A stretch of 29,974 nt of DNA from JAABRU01 sp050180235 (lineage in GTDB: Bacteria; Desulfobacterota; Desulfobacteria; Desulfobacterales; Desulfococcaceae), in assembly GCA_050180235.1 (NCBI GenBank), contig JBFXEJ010000081.1, positions 1 through 29,974 of the forward strand, written 5' to 3'. The position numbers and the translations under genes were made by a program. Positions 1 through 8,908 of the stretch are shown in pieces. The notes beneath the pieces are model-generated. The model did no database searches. It saw only the letters and a list, made by a program, of their open reading frames with translations, and had not been told where the DNA came from. The stretch's first letter is position 1; every line of letters starts with the position of its first letter.

Positions 1-1
1 A

Positions 2-118
2 GTATTCAGAAATATTGCAATAAACATTGTTCGCGGAAACGGTTTTGACTCTGTCAAAAACGCATCAGTCCACTTTGCTGGCAATATCAGAAAACTTCTG
101 AAAATTATGAGAACTTAA
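2..118 (+). pseudogene. Transposase-like C-terminal remnant (left edge)
   Basis: An open frame enters from the left edge and stops with TAA at 116-118, giving about 38 residues that begin VFRNIAINIVRGNGFDSVKN and end in a basic tail. The FRNIA..N..R..GF.S.K pattern with a following amphipathic helix resembles the last helices of IS4-type DDE transposases. No start, DDE motif or inverted repeat is visible because the rest lies outside the window. It is one of the few coding traces on the plus strand. The family assignment is an inference from a short stretch. Confidence 0.35.
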
Positions 119-207
119 CAGCCCTGCCTCTTGAGAGGGGCATGGGTGTGTCTTTTCCCATTCCCAAACACCCCTTAATTCCGGAATGAGAACTTAACAG
201 CCCTGCC
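107..207. repeat. 22-bp direct repeat, two copies
   Basis: Identical 22-bp copies lie at 107-128 and 186-207, each containing gaacttaacagccctgcc, 79 bp apart start to start. The first covers the stop codon of the transposase-like tail. They look like the conserved ends of a dispersed intergenic repeat. No function can be assigned. Confidence 0.6.
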
Positions 208-441
208 GCAATGACCGGGGCAGTTTGGTTTTTGGTTATTTGCAAAAAGCATTTTCACTTTTTGGCGGTGTATCTGTTTTCAATTATCAACTGATGTTAC
301 GCTGACCTTCCAAAAATGGGCAGGTTGCTGTATCATCCGTCATTCCGGACTAAGCCGTAATACATTGATTTCAGACAGTTCTGGATATATGCTTTCGCTG
401 GTATGACAAAGGTGCGTAACATGAAATTCCATCTGTTTTTT
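208..441. other. Intergenic, no gene seen
   Basis: No open frame with family resemblance was found. A stretch near 286-315 (caactgatgttacgctgacc) loosely resembles 19852-19872 (caaactgatgttaggtgatt). The part near 390-426 resembles the intergenic stretch near 13940-13970 (both have tatgaca followed by gtgcgt or atgcgt and aaattcc). Both look like worn dispersed repeats. Confidence 0.4.
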
Positions 442-1497
442 TCAAAGGGAACTGTTAGAGTCGCTCAACTGCCCGCACGCGGCGGAAATGTCCGCTCCCT
501 TGCTGTAGCGTATCACTGCTGTGTAATTTGCATTGACCAGAATCTCCTGAAATCTGCGGATATCCGCCTCTTCCGGGCGATGGAATTCACAGCCCGGATG
601 TTCATTAAAGGGAATGAGATTCACCTTTGCTTTCACAGTCCGGAGCAGTTTCACCACACGTTTTGCATCTTCGGGTGAATCATTGATCCCTTTCATAAGA
701 ATATATTCAAAGGTAATCCTCTGCCGGGGTTTCAGGGAATAATTTCTGCACGCGTCCAGCAGGATTTCAAGCGGATATTTGCGGTTAATGGGCATCAGAC
801 TGCTTCGGGTGTCATTGTCAGACGCGTTCAGGGAAACCGCCAGATTCACATCACTTTCCCTGCCCAGTTTTTCCATCATGGGAACCAGCCCGGCAGTGGA
901 AACCGTAACTCTGCGGGTGGAAAATTTCATGCCGTAATCCCCGTCTGTTATGATTTGCAAAGCACGGATCAGATTTGGGTAATTGGCAAGGGGCTCGCCC
1001 ATTCCCATGAAAACCAGATTGCTCAGGCGTCTGGGGTCATTTTCCGCAATGCCTGCGGCAGTGTCCCGAATTTGGGCAAGAATTTCAGCAGTGCTGAGAT
1101 TTCGTTGCAAACCGGACTGTGCGGTATGGCAGAAACGGCAACCCTGCGCACATCCGGCCTGTGTGGAAATGCAGAGTGTGTAATGGTCTTTTTCCGGAAT
1201 AAGCACGGACTCAATGCCTTTGCCGTCTTCCAGCCGGAAAAGAAATTTCTTTGTTCCATCTTCCGATGTTTCGATCTTCTCTTTTTCCAGCCGTCCCACA
1301 TAAAAATGTTCTGCCAGCAACTGCCGTATATCAAGGCTCAGATCGCTCATTTCCTCAAAACGGTCTGTCTGACGAAGATAAATCCAGCGGAAAATCTGCC
1401 CCGCGCGGTAGGAAGAAATTTTATGTTCCGCAAGCCATGCCAGAAGTTCCTGACGGCTCAGATTTTTCATATCTGTCTGTTTGGTTTGAAAATTCAT
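442..1497 (-). CDS. rlmN: 23S rRNA (adenine2503-C2)-methyltransferase RlmN
   Basis: Radical SAM methyltransferase of 351 aa, the usual length for RlmN, which methylates C2 of A2503 in 23S rRNA (and A37 in some tRNAs). The SAM/[4Fe-4S] motif CAQGCRFC gives Cys116, Cys120 and Cys123. It is followed by the family-typical GMGEPLANYPN and VSTAGLVPMM. The catalytic C-terminal Cys is Cys341 in AACGQL. The N-terminal helical RNA-binding region (LLAWLAEHKISSYRAGQIFRW) is intact. The start at 1497 has a weak GGAAC 8-10 bases upstream; Met10 has no SD. It stands alone, separated from the next gene by palindromic repeats. Confidence 0.95.
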   Translation of the reverse strand: MNFQTKQTDMKNLSRQELLAWLAEHKISSYRAGQIFRWIYLRQTDRFEEMSDLSLDIRQLLAEHFYVGRLEKEKIETSEDGTKKFLFRLEDGKGIESVLIPEKDHYTLCISTQAGCAQGCRFCHTAQSGLQRNLSTAEILAQIRDTAAGIAENDPRRLSNLVFMGMGEPLANYPNLIRALQIITDGDYGMKFSTRRVTVSTAGLVPMMEKLGRESDVNLAVSLNASDNDTRSSLMPINRKYPLEILLDACRNYSLKPRQRITFEYILMKGINDSPEDAKRVVKLLRTVKAKVNLIPFNEHPGCEFHRPEEADIRRFQEILVNANYTAVIRYSKGADISAACGQLSDSNSSL

Positions 1498-1523
1498 TGG
1501 TGTTCCGTATTGTAACTTCTTTC

Positions 1524-1680
1524 GTAGGGTGGGTTACGCTTAGCTTCACCCACCCTACTTGTATATGTAACAATTTGAATTGAAAATATTTTTTTCGTAG
1601 GGTGGGTGTAGCGGAGCGTAACCCACCTTTTTTGAAACCGGTTTATTCTGGTGGGTTTCGGCTCCGCTACACCCACCCTG
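1524..1680. repeat. Cluster of GTAGGGTGGGT palindromic repeats
   Basis: Three related units lie at 1524-1558, 1597-1627 and 1650-1680, with cores gtagggtgggt and acccaccctac. Unit 1 is itself a palindrome. Units 2 and 3 pair with each other: 1600-1617 and 1662-1679 are perfect 18-bp inverted repeats. Small open frames crossing them are repeat-encoded. They sit between rlmN and the upstream radical SAM gene and could fold in RNA as a terminator, but no U-tract supports this. Confidence 0.7.
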
Positions 1681-1702
1681 CATATAAAAAAATGCAAAAA
1701 GG

Positions 1703-2970
1703 TTACATCCAGTTGGGCCGGTCAGCCATCCATTGACCCACTGTTTCCCGCAGCCAGTCTTCCATTCCTGCTTTGATGTAAAATTTAGGGAAAAGCAGAT
1801 TGTCCTCAGCCGAAATCACACCTTCAGCACGCGCAATTTCCGCAAGCAGGGTATGGGGATAAATCCTTATGCCCACTGTGAGTTTCATGGCCTCCAGTTT
1901 CAGGGAATCTGCAAATTCAAGACTTTCCAGAACCGATTCCCGTGTTTCATCCGGGCCGCCCAGAAGCAGAAATCCCATGCTGCTGATGCCGGAATCAGCC
2001 AGTATCTGTGCGGATTTCCGTATATCTTTGGATGTAAACCGTTTTCTCATGCCGTGCAGCACAGGATCACTGCCGCTTTCAAATCCCAGAGAAACCTGCC
2101 TGCATCCGGCCTTTGACATGGCTTTTGCCAGATTTTCACTTACATATCCGGGGTAAATTATACATCTCCATTGCAGATCCGAAACTTCCGCAGCCATAAG
2201 TTCACAGAACTGCTTTGCATAGGATGGCGGCAGGTTAAAGGTGTTGTCTGTAAAAAAAATGCGGGAAAAACCTGCCTCACGCCATCTTTTCAGTTCTTTG
2301 ACAGCAGATGCAGCGGAGCGTTTGCGGATCAGATTCCCTTCTATTACTGATGTGGCGCAGTAACTGCATTTCATGGGACAGCCGCGGCGGGTGTGAAAGG
2401 GAAGGTAATAGTCCGGGTTTTGGGAAAGACCGGGATCAAAAATATCCGGGTCAGGGAAAGACCATTTATCAGGCCGGATGCAGACACGCGGAGCCTGCAA
2501 ACCTTTTCCCCGGATATAAAGACCGGGAAGCCGGAAAGGGATTTTTCCATTTCCATGCAGTTCAGCAGTTCTGTAAAGGCTGTTTCCCCTTCTCCCTGTA
2601 TGCCCATATCCGCATTCAGATATTCCAGCATGGCCTGGGGAAAAAGACTGTATCCCGCTCCGCCCAGCACAATGGGAGCGGAAGAGAGTTTTTTGCACAG
2701 GGTCACAAGGTCTGCGGCATCTTTGATCAGAAAGCGGGGATTTGCACTGACCTGATCATCCACATTGCGGATGGAAATGCCGATGACATCTGCCCGGAAT
2801 GTTTTCAAAGTGCTTTCCGCCATTTTTTCCGGATTTTCGACTCCCATAAGATCCAGAAAATGCAGACTGTGTCCGGTACGCTGCACAGCAGCGGCAACAA
2901 AACCCAGCCCCATAGGCAGCGCGGGCATATTGATTTTTTCCGTGTTTGCGGAAATCAGGAGTATATTCAT
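1703..2970 (-). pseudogene. B12-binding radical SAM protein, frameshifted
   Basis: The N-terminal half (start ATG at 2970, MNILLISANTEKINMPALPM) is a cobalamin-binding Rossmann domain. AGGAG sits about 8 bases before this ATG, and this start is preferred over the longer frame from 3087. The C-terminal half, in another frame, carries RRGCPMKCSYC, the CxxxCxxC radical SAM motif, then TDNTFN, SLGFESGSD and GFLLLGGP. The halves join only if one base is missing around 2480-2505, near the run read on this strand as GGGGAAAA. Together they give about 420 aa, normal for B12-binding radical SAM enzymes. Either the gene is inactive or the read has an indel. The substrate is unknown. Confidence 0.8.
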
Positions 2971-3105
2971 ACCTTCTCCTTTTTTGCATTCAGAATTCAG
3001 CAATGAGACCGGGGCGGTTTTTTGTCTTATATGGGAGTTGTTTTGGGAGAGAAATATCACATCCATACGGACTTCAGTCAGGGACAAAAGTGCTCTGCAT
3101 AAGGT

Positions 3106-3501
3106 TCAGAAAGATTCCACGGGCTGGGGAGGACGGACAAACATCAGACCGAAACGGAATCCGCCTTCGGGAATCCGCTTGACCCAGACCAGATTGGCCC
3201 GGTAATGGTGGAGCCGGTTTTCCAGCTCAAAACGCAGTTCAAAAGGCAGTTCCTCAAACAGTTCAAAACTGATGCCCCCATCGGAAATATCAATCCCCCT
3301 GGCATCCACAATATCGAAATCAGTTATAAATTCAATATTGGCCCGCAAACCTTTCCTTTCCTGACGCCGGATCAGTTCCTGCCGTGCTTCGGCTTTCTCC
3401 CTTTCCATTCTGCCAAGCTGCGATTCAAGTTCCTCCACTCTTCTGCGCATATGCTCCAGTTCTTCAATCAACTGGAATTTGGTTTTGAGTTCGTCTTTCA
3501 T
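3106..3501 (-). CDS. PilZ domain protein with N-terminal coiled coil
   Basis: A 131-aa protein. Residues 1-45 form a charged heptad-rich coiled coil (EELEHMRRRVEELESQL). The rest is a PilZ domain with RRQERKGLR as the arginine-rich c-di-GMP-binding segment and DISDGGISFEL matching the [D/N]xSxxG signature. PilZ proteins bind cyclic di-GMP and pass the signal to a partner; the coiled coil suggests dimerisation or partner contact. ACAGGAGAGG precedes the ATG. It lies 48 bp after the TPR gene and 135 bp before the B12 radical SAM gene, all on the same strand and probably co-transcribed. Confidence 0.85.
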   Translation of the reverse strand: MKDELKTKFQLIEELEHMRRRVEELESQLGRMEREKAEARQELIRRQERKGLRANIEFITDFDIVDARGIDISDGGISFELFEELPFELRFELENRLHHYRANLVWVKRIPEGGFRFGLMFVRPPQPVESF

Positions 3502-3549
3502 TACGGCCTCTCCTGTCTTTTTGATTTCCGACCTGATTTTTCAGATGTT

Positions 3550-4143
3550 TCAGTTTCCGGCCAGTTTCATTTCCATTTCGGCCAGCAGTTTTTTGTACTG
3601 CATGAGATACACAGATTCATCCGGTATGGCGGATGAATCTGATTTAATGACGTTTTTCAGATGATACACATATTCATCATAATCCGGTGATTCGTCAATG
3701 GCTTTTTTGGCAAATTCAGCGGCTTTTCTGTACTCCCCTTTCTGTGACCAGCTCATGGCCAGTCCGTAATAAAGTTCAGGAGGAGAAACATTGCGCTGAT
3801 CCTGGGGAACCGAGAGGACTTTTTCAAAATCGGCAATGGCCCTGTCATAGTCTCCGCGTGCATAAAAACAGCTTCCGCGTCCGATCAGACTTTCCTCGTC
3901 TTCGGGCCACAGGGTCAGGGCTTTGGAATACAGTTCTGCCGCTCCTTCCAGCCGGCCTTCCACCTCGTAGATTTTTCCCAGGTAAAAATAGGCTGTATCA
4001 CCGTTGGATTCACGGTGTTCCGGGCTGATTTCGATGGATCTGTTCAAAGCCTGCACTGCCTTCATGCCGTCAGGCAGATGAAAGCAGCGGATTCCCTCTG
4101 CCAGCCATTCTGAAGCTCCCCATTTTTTTCTGTCTGAATTCAT
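3550..4143 (-). CDS. Tetratricopeptide repeat protein
   Basis: A 197-aa soluble protein made of TPR helices: the pattern AYFYLGKIYEVEGRLEGAAE then ALTLWPEDEESLIGRGSCFY, ARGDYDRAIADFEKVL, and LYYGLAMSWSQKGEYRKAAE. No signal peptide is seen, so it is probably cytoplasmic and mediates protein contacts. The frame stays open upstream to 4371, but that extension only translates the 76-bp tandem repeat. The ATG at 4143 with CAGGG about 10 bases upstream fits the start of the conserved region. It is the first gene of a likely TPR-PilZ-radical SAM transcript. Confidence 0.8.
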   Translation of the reverse strand: MNSDRKKWGASEWLAEGIRCFHLPDGMKAVQALNRSIEISPEHRESNGDTAYFYLGKIYEVEGRLEGAAELYSKALTLWPEDEESLIGRGSCFYARGDYDRAIADFEKVLSVPQDQRNVSPPELYYGLAMSWSQKGEYRKAAEFAKKAIDESPDYDEYVYHLKNVIKSDSSAIPDESVYLMQYKKLLAEMEMKLAGN

Positions 4144-4185
4144 ATTGTATTTTCCCTGTTTTTTGGGGTAATGAAACAAATATGA

Positions 4186-4372
4186 TGATTTCCGGAGTGC
4201 CAAACTGAAAGTTCGGCCGGGTTGTGAAAATCCCAAACTTTCAGTTCGGGACTCCTTTCTCTGATTTCCGGAGTGCCAAACTGAAAGTTCGGCCGGGTTG
4301 CGAAAGTCCCAAACTTTCAGTTCGGGACTTCTTTCTCTGATTTCCGGAGTGCCAAACTGAAAATTTGGCACT
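4186..4372. repeat. 76-bp tandem repeat made of hairpins, 2.4 copies
   Basis: Unit starts fall at 4186, 4262 and 4338, an exact 76-bp period; the third copy is cut after about 34 bp. Each full unit holds a near-perfect inverted repeat (ccaaactgaaagtt and aactttcagttcgg, one mismatch), so every copy can fold as a 14-bp stem. The array fills the space between fdhE and the TPR gene. It is read through in one frame without stops, which explains the spurious N-terminal extension of the TPR frame. Confidence 0.85.
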
Positions 4373-4377
4373 GCTCA

Positions 4378-5280
4378 TCACAGCGCCAAAAGACTGTGAT
4401 AACCTTTTTCCTGTGCGTTCATATCCAGATGAAGCGTGACAATTTCCTCCAGCGGAGGATAAAAAAAGCGATCCATTTTCCGTATATCCACAGTTTTCAT
4501 ATATGTCCCGCAGTGATCGCAGACGTCCACCCTGTATTCCTTTTCCTCATCAGTGTAAAAATACTGGTGATGTTTTGCATCCGCAGCATTGCAGGTGAAA
4601 CAGAGAAAACGTGAAACTGCCCATTCCTTTCGGCAGAAACCGCAGATCATATACCTGTCCCCTTTTTCCCTTAGCACAGAAAGACTGGGCATACTTCCGC
4701 AGATCGGGCAGTACCCGGCCTCCCAGTTGTCCGGATCAGTATAAACCGAAAGCTGATGACTGCATACCCTCAGACAGGGAACAAGGCTGCTGAAAGCCAG
4801 AAATTCCGGAATCTGCGGAGTCATTCCCATTTCCTGCCCTGTTTTTTCAAACACTTCCCTGTCTTCATTCAGAAGAGCGGAAAACAGATCATCCGGATTG
4901 GGTTTGGGAATATCCCTTTTCCCCGCGGAAACAAACGCGGGAAGTCCGTTTTCAGGATTTGCCGCCATTTCCCATATCTCATCAAACAGGGATCGGGAAA
5001 GATTCGCGTCAATCAGAAAATCATTTTTTGAAATCAAAGGCATTTTTTCATGTTTTTTCAAAGTGATCAGGTCTTGGGGAAGAAGGATGGAACCGATCCG
5101 CACCGCAGAGATGCTCTGCTCCTGGGCCATAAACAGTTTTTCGTAAAATCCCAGCATGTCTGCATAGGCTGGTCTGGCATGTTTCAGTTTTTCCACTGCT
5201 TTTTTCAGCAGTTCCGGGGCTATTCCCGAAAGTTTTTCCGGCATGGTTCTGTCCTTTTTATGATTATCCCTCATTTTCAT
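4378..5280 (-). CDS. fdhE: Formate dehydrogenase accessory protein FdhE
   Basis: A 300-aa cytoplasmic protein with the FdhE set of four CxxC pairs: CPIC 191-194, CGFC 213-216, CFTC 227-230 and CDHC 254-257. The last is followed by the conserved GTYMKTVDIRKMD. FdhE is a rubredoxin-like iron protein needed for activity of exported formate dehydrogenases. AGGAAG nine bases before the ATG at 5280 supports this start; later Met codons at 3 and 13 lack an SD. No formate dehydrogenase subunit lies in the window, so the partner enzyme must be elsewhere. Confidence 0.92.
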   Translation of the reverse strand: MKMRDNHKKDRTMPEKLSGIAPELLKKAVEKLKHARPAYADMLGFYEKLFMAQEQSISAVRIGSILLPQDLITLKKHEKMPLISKNDFLIDANLSRSLFDEIWEMAANPENGLPAFVSAGKRDIPKPNPDDLFSALLNEDREVFEKTGQEMGMTPQIPEFLAFSSLVPCLRVCSHQLSVYTDPDNWEAGYCPICGSMPSLSVLREKGDRYMICGFCRKEWAVSRFLCFTCNAADAKHHQYFYTDEEKEYRVDVCDHCGTYMKTVDIRKMDRFFYPPLEEIVTLHLDMNAQEKGYHSLLAL

Positions 5281-5370
5281 CTGCTTCCTGTTTCGGTATG
5301 CAGAATATGATAAAAATATATAAATGTAAACACAAAGAATAAAATCAGGTGATATTCCATTGTCATTCTT

Positions 5371-6744
5371 TCATTTTTTCCCGGAAAGTCTGGTGATTTT
5401 CCGCACATAGTCCCCAATATCGCATTTTCTCTCCAAACCTGATGCGGTCATGCAGCGGATTTTTCCGAAAACCGGTCTTGCCTGCCATGCCCTGTCATGA
5501 AGCCCGAAGATCCAGGCAACACCCTCGTAAGAGTTGGGATCGCGGCCATCCAGAAAATATCTGTTGTTCAGGTATAAAAGGGTTTCAAATGCCTGCTCCG
5601 GGCTGCGGCTCCACTCCAGAATCTTTTTTCCCCAGTACATGCGCATATGGTTGTGCATATATCCTGTATGGATCATTTCCGACATAGCCGCGTTCCAGTA
5701 TTCATCATGGGTCCGGGCTTTTTCCAGTTCTTCTGCTTTATAAAGGTATTCCCTGAAATCATCCCGGTGCTGATCCAAAGTTGTCCGCGCCCAGACCGGA
5801 AGACAGTCATATCGATCATAATTATCTGTATAATAAACAAAATTCATGGCCAGTTCCCGGCGGACGATTATCTGCTCCAGCCAGGCGGACACGGCTTCAG
5901 GATATTTGTTTTCCAGAGTTTTGATCCGCAGGGCCAGCCACAGCGGGGAAATCTGGCCGAAATGCAGATAAGGACTCATGCAGGAAACATCACCTTTTTC
6001 CGGCCGGTTGTGATGCTGATCGTAATTGCTGAGTTTCTGCGTGAGGAATTCCTCAAAAAGGGCTTCCGCATGAGAGGTTCCGCCAGTATAAAAACAGGAA
6101 ACCGGAAGCACGCTGCGGTCAATATTCAGGTCGCGGAGCCAGTCATCCGAATCCCCAATGTCGGGAATCCCCCAATCTGTTTCTGTAGAAGAAATATGCG
6201 GCAGAGATCTGCGGAAACCCGTGAGATATGTATCCAGATGTCTGCGGATTTTCGGACGTATGGTACGGGCTGCATATTCAGCTTTGGGCGAAACCGTTTC
6301 CACAGGAATGATGACATCACTTTCCGCCTGCACCACGCGGCAAACTGCTTTTTCTGCCACATTCCTCCGCCACTGTTTCTGATGCCGGAGATAACCCCGG
6401 TCACAGACAATCAGAGCCGCATTTTTTCCTGCTTCCAGAGCAGCCTCATCCGGCTGAGCCCTGCGGATAATCATGCGGATTCCCTGCCTGACCAGTTCTT
6501 CCCGCGTTTCCCGCAGTCCCTCAGTCATAAAGGTGTAATGGCGCAGATTGGCTTCCGGATACTGGGCACTCAGCCCGAAAACCGTCAGCACCGGAATTTT
6601 CAGTTCATTGGCCTGCAAAACTGCATATTCCAGAGCATGATTGCACTCCGCGCGCTGGGACTGCTGCATCCAGTACAGCACATAATGTCCGGGCTGAATC
6701 TCTTTCCTGTTCAAATGCTGAATACGGGTTTGCTCAATTTTCAT
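5371..6744 (-). CDS. phr: Class II CPD photolyase (deoxyribodipyrimidine photolyase)
   Basis: A 457-aa FAD enzyme that uses light to split cyclobutane pyrimidine dimers. The N-terminal alpha/beta antenna domain starts around HYVLYWMQQSQRAECNHALE, which is class II in style. The C-terminal FAD domain has MSPYLHFGQISP, the WxxxxxxRREL helix, MHNHMRMYWGKKILEW, and the class II signature RDPNSYEGVAWIFGLHDRAW. The length matches class II enzymes (430-480 aa). The SD is weak (CGGAAA). It is transcribed alone, with 90 bp to fdhE downstream. In an anaerobe it suggests exposure to sunlit surfaces. Confidence 0.95.
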   Translation of the reverse strand: MKIEQTRIQHLNRKEIQPGHYVLYWMQQSQRAECNHALEYAVLQANELKIPVLTVFGLSAQYPEANLRHYTFMTEGLRETREELVRQGIRMIIRRAQPDEAALEAGKNAALIVCDRGYLRHQKQWRRNVAEKAVCRVVQAESDVIIPVETVSPKAEYAARTIRPKIRRHLDTYLTGFRRSLPHISSTETDWGIPDIGDSDDWLRDLNIDRSVLPVSCFYTGGTSHAEALFEEFLTQKLSNYDQHHNRPEKGDVSCMSPYLHFGQISPLWLALRIKTLENKYPEAVSAWLEQIIVRRELAMNFVYYTDNYDRYDCLPVWARTTLDQHRDDFREYLYKAEELEKARTHDEYWNAAMSEMIHTGYMHNHMRMYWGKKILEWSRSPEQAFETLLYLNNRYFLDGRDPNSYEGVAWIFGLHDRAWQARPVFGKIRCMTASGLERKCDIGDYVRKITRLSGKK

Positions 6745-6848
6745 GGGCTATTTCCGATGCAATCTTTCCTTCTTTTTTCTGAGATGCTACAAATTCCAAT
6801 TATAAACAGGATAAGGGATTCATGCAAACAAAAAAATACGCAGGACAA

Positions 6849-6901
6849 ATAAGTAAGGTTCCATAAAATTTATACCCGAAAATTTATGGAACCTTACTTA
6901 T
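6849..6901. terminator. Long inverted repeat after the hydrolase gene
   Basis: Arms of 19 bp (ataagtaaggttccataaa and its complement) flank a short loop (tatacccg region). It lies 15 bp downstream of the hydrolase stop and could end that transcript. However, the arm sequence taagtaaggttccata recurs as a half copy at 26084-26099, which points to a dispersed repeat or MITE end rather than a dedicated terminator. Confidence 0.5.
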
Positions 6902-6915
6902 CCCGCCATTCCGCT

Positions 6916-8871
6916 TCAGAAAGTCTGCGAAACAAGATGTTCTATGAGAATCCGGCGCACCTCTTCAATGGTAAGGGGGTGTTCCTGGCAGGAGTGTCCG
7001 GATTGGATGATGAATTCTGATACCACGCCATCCAAATGAGCACTTCGGTATTCAACAACTCCGTCATTGCTCTGGTACGGGTCACCAGTATCCTTAACCG
7101 CAATAATCGAGTGGGACGTGACTCCGGGTTCAACCGGAATGGCAGCCAGGCTCTTCAAAACAGGGTTACTGGGCGACATGCCATCCAGACTGGTCGGCAT
7201 TTTGCCTTCCAACTGGATGGGCAGTTTCAGTCTTTCTGCAATATTCAGGAAAGAGGTTGCTCCCTTCACCACATTGACAGGAAGGCTCACAATACGGCGG
7301 AATACATTCATAACCCAGTTTTTTGCCAGAAAACTTCCCCGATGCGGCGTGGAAATGAAGACAACGCGACTGACAAAGGGCAGCGGTTCAATAAACATCA
7401 GTTCGCGGATCGTTTCTTTGGCTTCCGCGTCAAGGTCCATTTTATCAAGAGGCGTATCACTCAGGGAAAGCCAGATTTTGTCATGGGTCTGCACAACGGT
7501 CTGTTTGGTCAGCAATCCTCCCTGGCTGTGACCGATGACCACCATCTGACTCATTGCCGGATCAGTCCCGTCAGGATCGAATTCACGGCGTTTTTCAGTC
7601 AGAATTCTCCGCAGAGCCGCACCTGAGTCCAAAACAGGACGGCTGCTGTTATAGCGGAAGAACCAGAATTGATAGTGCCTGCGTATCTGGGGGTCACCGC
7701 GCAGGGTATTGAGCATCTCGGCCCACCAGACCAGGTCGCTGGCGGTCCCATGCACAAAAACCACAGGAATCCTGCCCCGCTCATAGGGCTGAACCGCTAA
7801 AATCTGGGGATCAATCTGCTCTTCAAGCATTAAAAACCGGCGTAAGCCCTGGGACCATGCGTCCGGATTATCCAGTGCCAGCGCGATGTGCGCGGTTGAA
7901 TCTGTTTCCAGCGGCACTGTCTGGCCACTGACCGTCACCTTCGGATCATCATAGGACGAGTACAGTTCCAGTTCCGCACGGGCCGTTCCTGCCATAAGAT
8001 CCTTCCTGCCACCGGTGATTCGGAGAAAGGCTGTCATGGGTGCCACACGTTCGCCGGTGAGTGCTGCTGCTTTCGGTTTTACCGCAATCAAAGGCAGTCC
8101 CATACCTGCCATCCGGTTCCGGGTCGTGAAACCGCGCACCAGATAATCGTCTGCGCACAGAACTCTCTCAAACTGATTAATATCCCATTTAAGGGCATTG
8201 GTATTAATGGTCAGAGACAACTGTCCGACAGGCAGCTTCCGAACCACGGCCTTCAGTGGCACATGGCCGTTTTCCCCGATGGCCAGTCCTTTCCCCAGGG
8301 CACGGTTATACAGTTCACAGGCTTCACGGAAGCGGTTGTCATAGGGGCCGGGCATGGGTTCCTGACTGTCTCCCAGCAGAAACATATAGGCATAGACAGC
8401 AGATGTGAGAAAATAGTCCGGAGCCAGCACTTTGTTATAGTTATGATCATCTTTTTGAAGAATCTCAGCATACAGAAAGTTCAACTCCGCTAGAGCGAAA
8501 CGCAGATCCCGCCGGTCATCTTCGCCAGAAGCTTTTTCATGAAGATTAAGAAGGGTTGCATGGGGATCTTTTTTGAACCGGTCCACCAGATTGTAGCGGT
8601 GCAGGACAACTTTGGTACTGTAACTGGGTTTTGCATCTGAAAGTGCTGATGAGTTTATTTGCAGATACGCATCCCGCAGCCCCGCGGGCTTGACACCCAC
8701 AGGCGCTCCACAGCCGGACAGGAAAAAAAACACTATGAAAACCAATATGATCGGAAGAAAACTGTATCTCTGTAACCGGCCGCGCGTAACAGGAATGCAG
8801 CCGATACATCCGGAACGGTTTGATCGGGAATCAGGCATTGCTGTCTGATGATATGCAAATCGAATATTCAT
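6916..8871 (-). CDS. Lipoprotein alpha/beta hydrolase (lipase-like)
   Basis: A 651-aa protein with a basic N-terminus, a hydrophobic stretch around residues 38-51 and the lipobox LSGC, so Cys54 is likely lipid-modified. The C-terminal half is an alpha/beta hydrolase: VVFVHGTASD oxyanion strand near 370, nucleophile elbow GHSQGG with Ser449, STPHRGS, and a likely acid/His pair in NDGVVEY and SGHSCQEHP. The N-terminal 300 residues are helical with a beta part and no recognised family. CGGAG ten bases before the ATG supports the start. It follows the DUF4105 gene by 37 bp, so the two are probably one operon. The substrate (lipid or ester in the envelope) is inferred. Confidence 0.82.
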   Translation of the reverse strand: MNIRFAYHQTAMPDSRSNRSGCIGCIPVTRGRLQRYSFLPIILVFIVFFFLSGCGAPVGVKPAGLRDAYLQINSSALSDAKPSYSTKVVLHRYNLVDRFKKDPHATLLNLHEKASGEDDRRDLRFALAELNFLYAEILQKDDHNYNKVLAPDYFLTSAVYAYMFLLGDSQEPMPGPYDNRFREACELYNRALGKGLAIGENGHVPLKAVVRKLPVGQLSLTINTNALKWDINQFERVLCADDYLVRGFTTRNRMAGMGLPLIAVKPKAAALTGERVAPMTAFLRITGGRKDLMAGTARAELELYSSYDDPKVTVSGQTVPLETDSTAHIALALDNPDAWSQGLRRFLMLEEQIDPQILAVQPYERGRIPVVFVHGTASDLVWWAEMLNTLRGDPQIRRHYQFWFFRYNSSRPVLDSGAALRRILTEKRREFDPDGTDPAMSQMVVIGHSQGGLLTKQTVVQTHDKIWLSLSDTPLDKMDLDAEAKETIRELMFIEPLPFVSRVVFISTPHRGSFLAKNWVMNVFRRIVSLPVNVVKGATSFLNIAERLKLPIQLEGKMPTSLDGMSPSNPVLKSLAAIPVEPGVTSHSIIAVKDTGDPYQSNDGVVEYRSAHLDGVVSEFIIQSGHSCQEHPLTIEEVRRILIEHLVSQTF

Positions 8872-8908
8872 TTGAAACTCCGTTGGTTAAATTTTTTCAT
8901 GTTTTTTT

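Noticed and set aside
1494..1697. 67-residue minus-strand frame upstream of rlmN
   Set aside because: The sequence is entirely GTAGGGTGGGT palindromes; no family resemblance.
2480..2505. Programmed -1 frameshift in the B12 radical SAM gene
   Set aside because: The minus strand GGGGAAAAGG does not fit an X XXY YYZ slippery heptamer in the zero frame, and no stimulatory stem is obvious; a simple indel is more likely.
4144..4371. N-terminal 76-residue extension of the TPR protein
   Set aside because: It only translates the 76-bp hairpin repeat; the ATG at 4143 with an SD begins the real protein.
5647..6852. 401-residue plus-strand frame opposite the photolyase gene
   Set aside because: The minus strand has a clear class II photolyase over the same bases; the plus frame has no recognisable domain and arises from codon bias.
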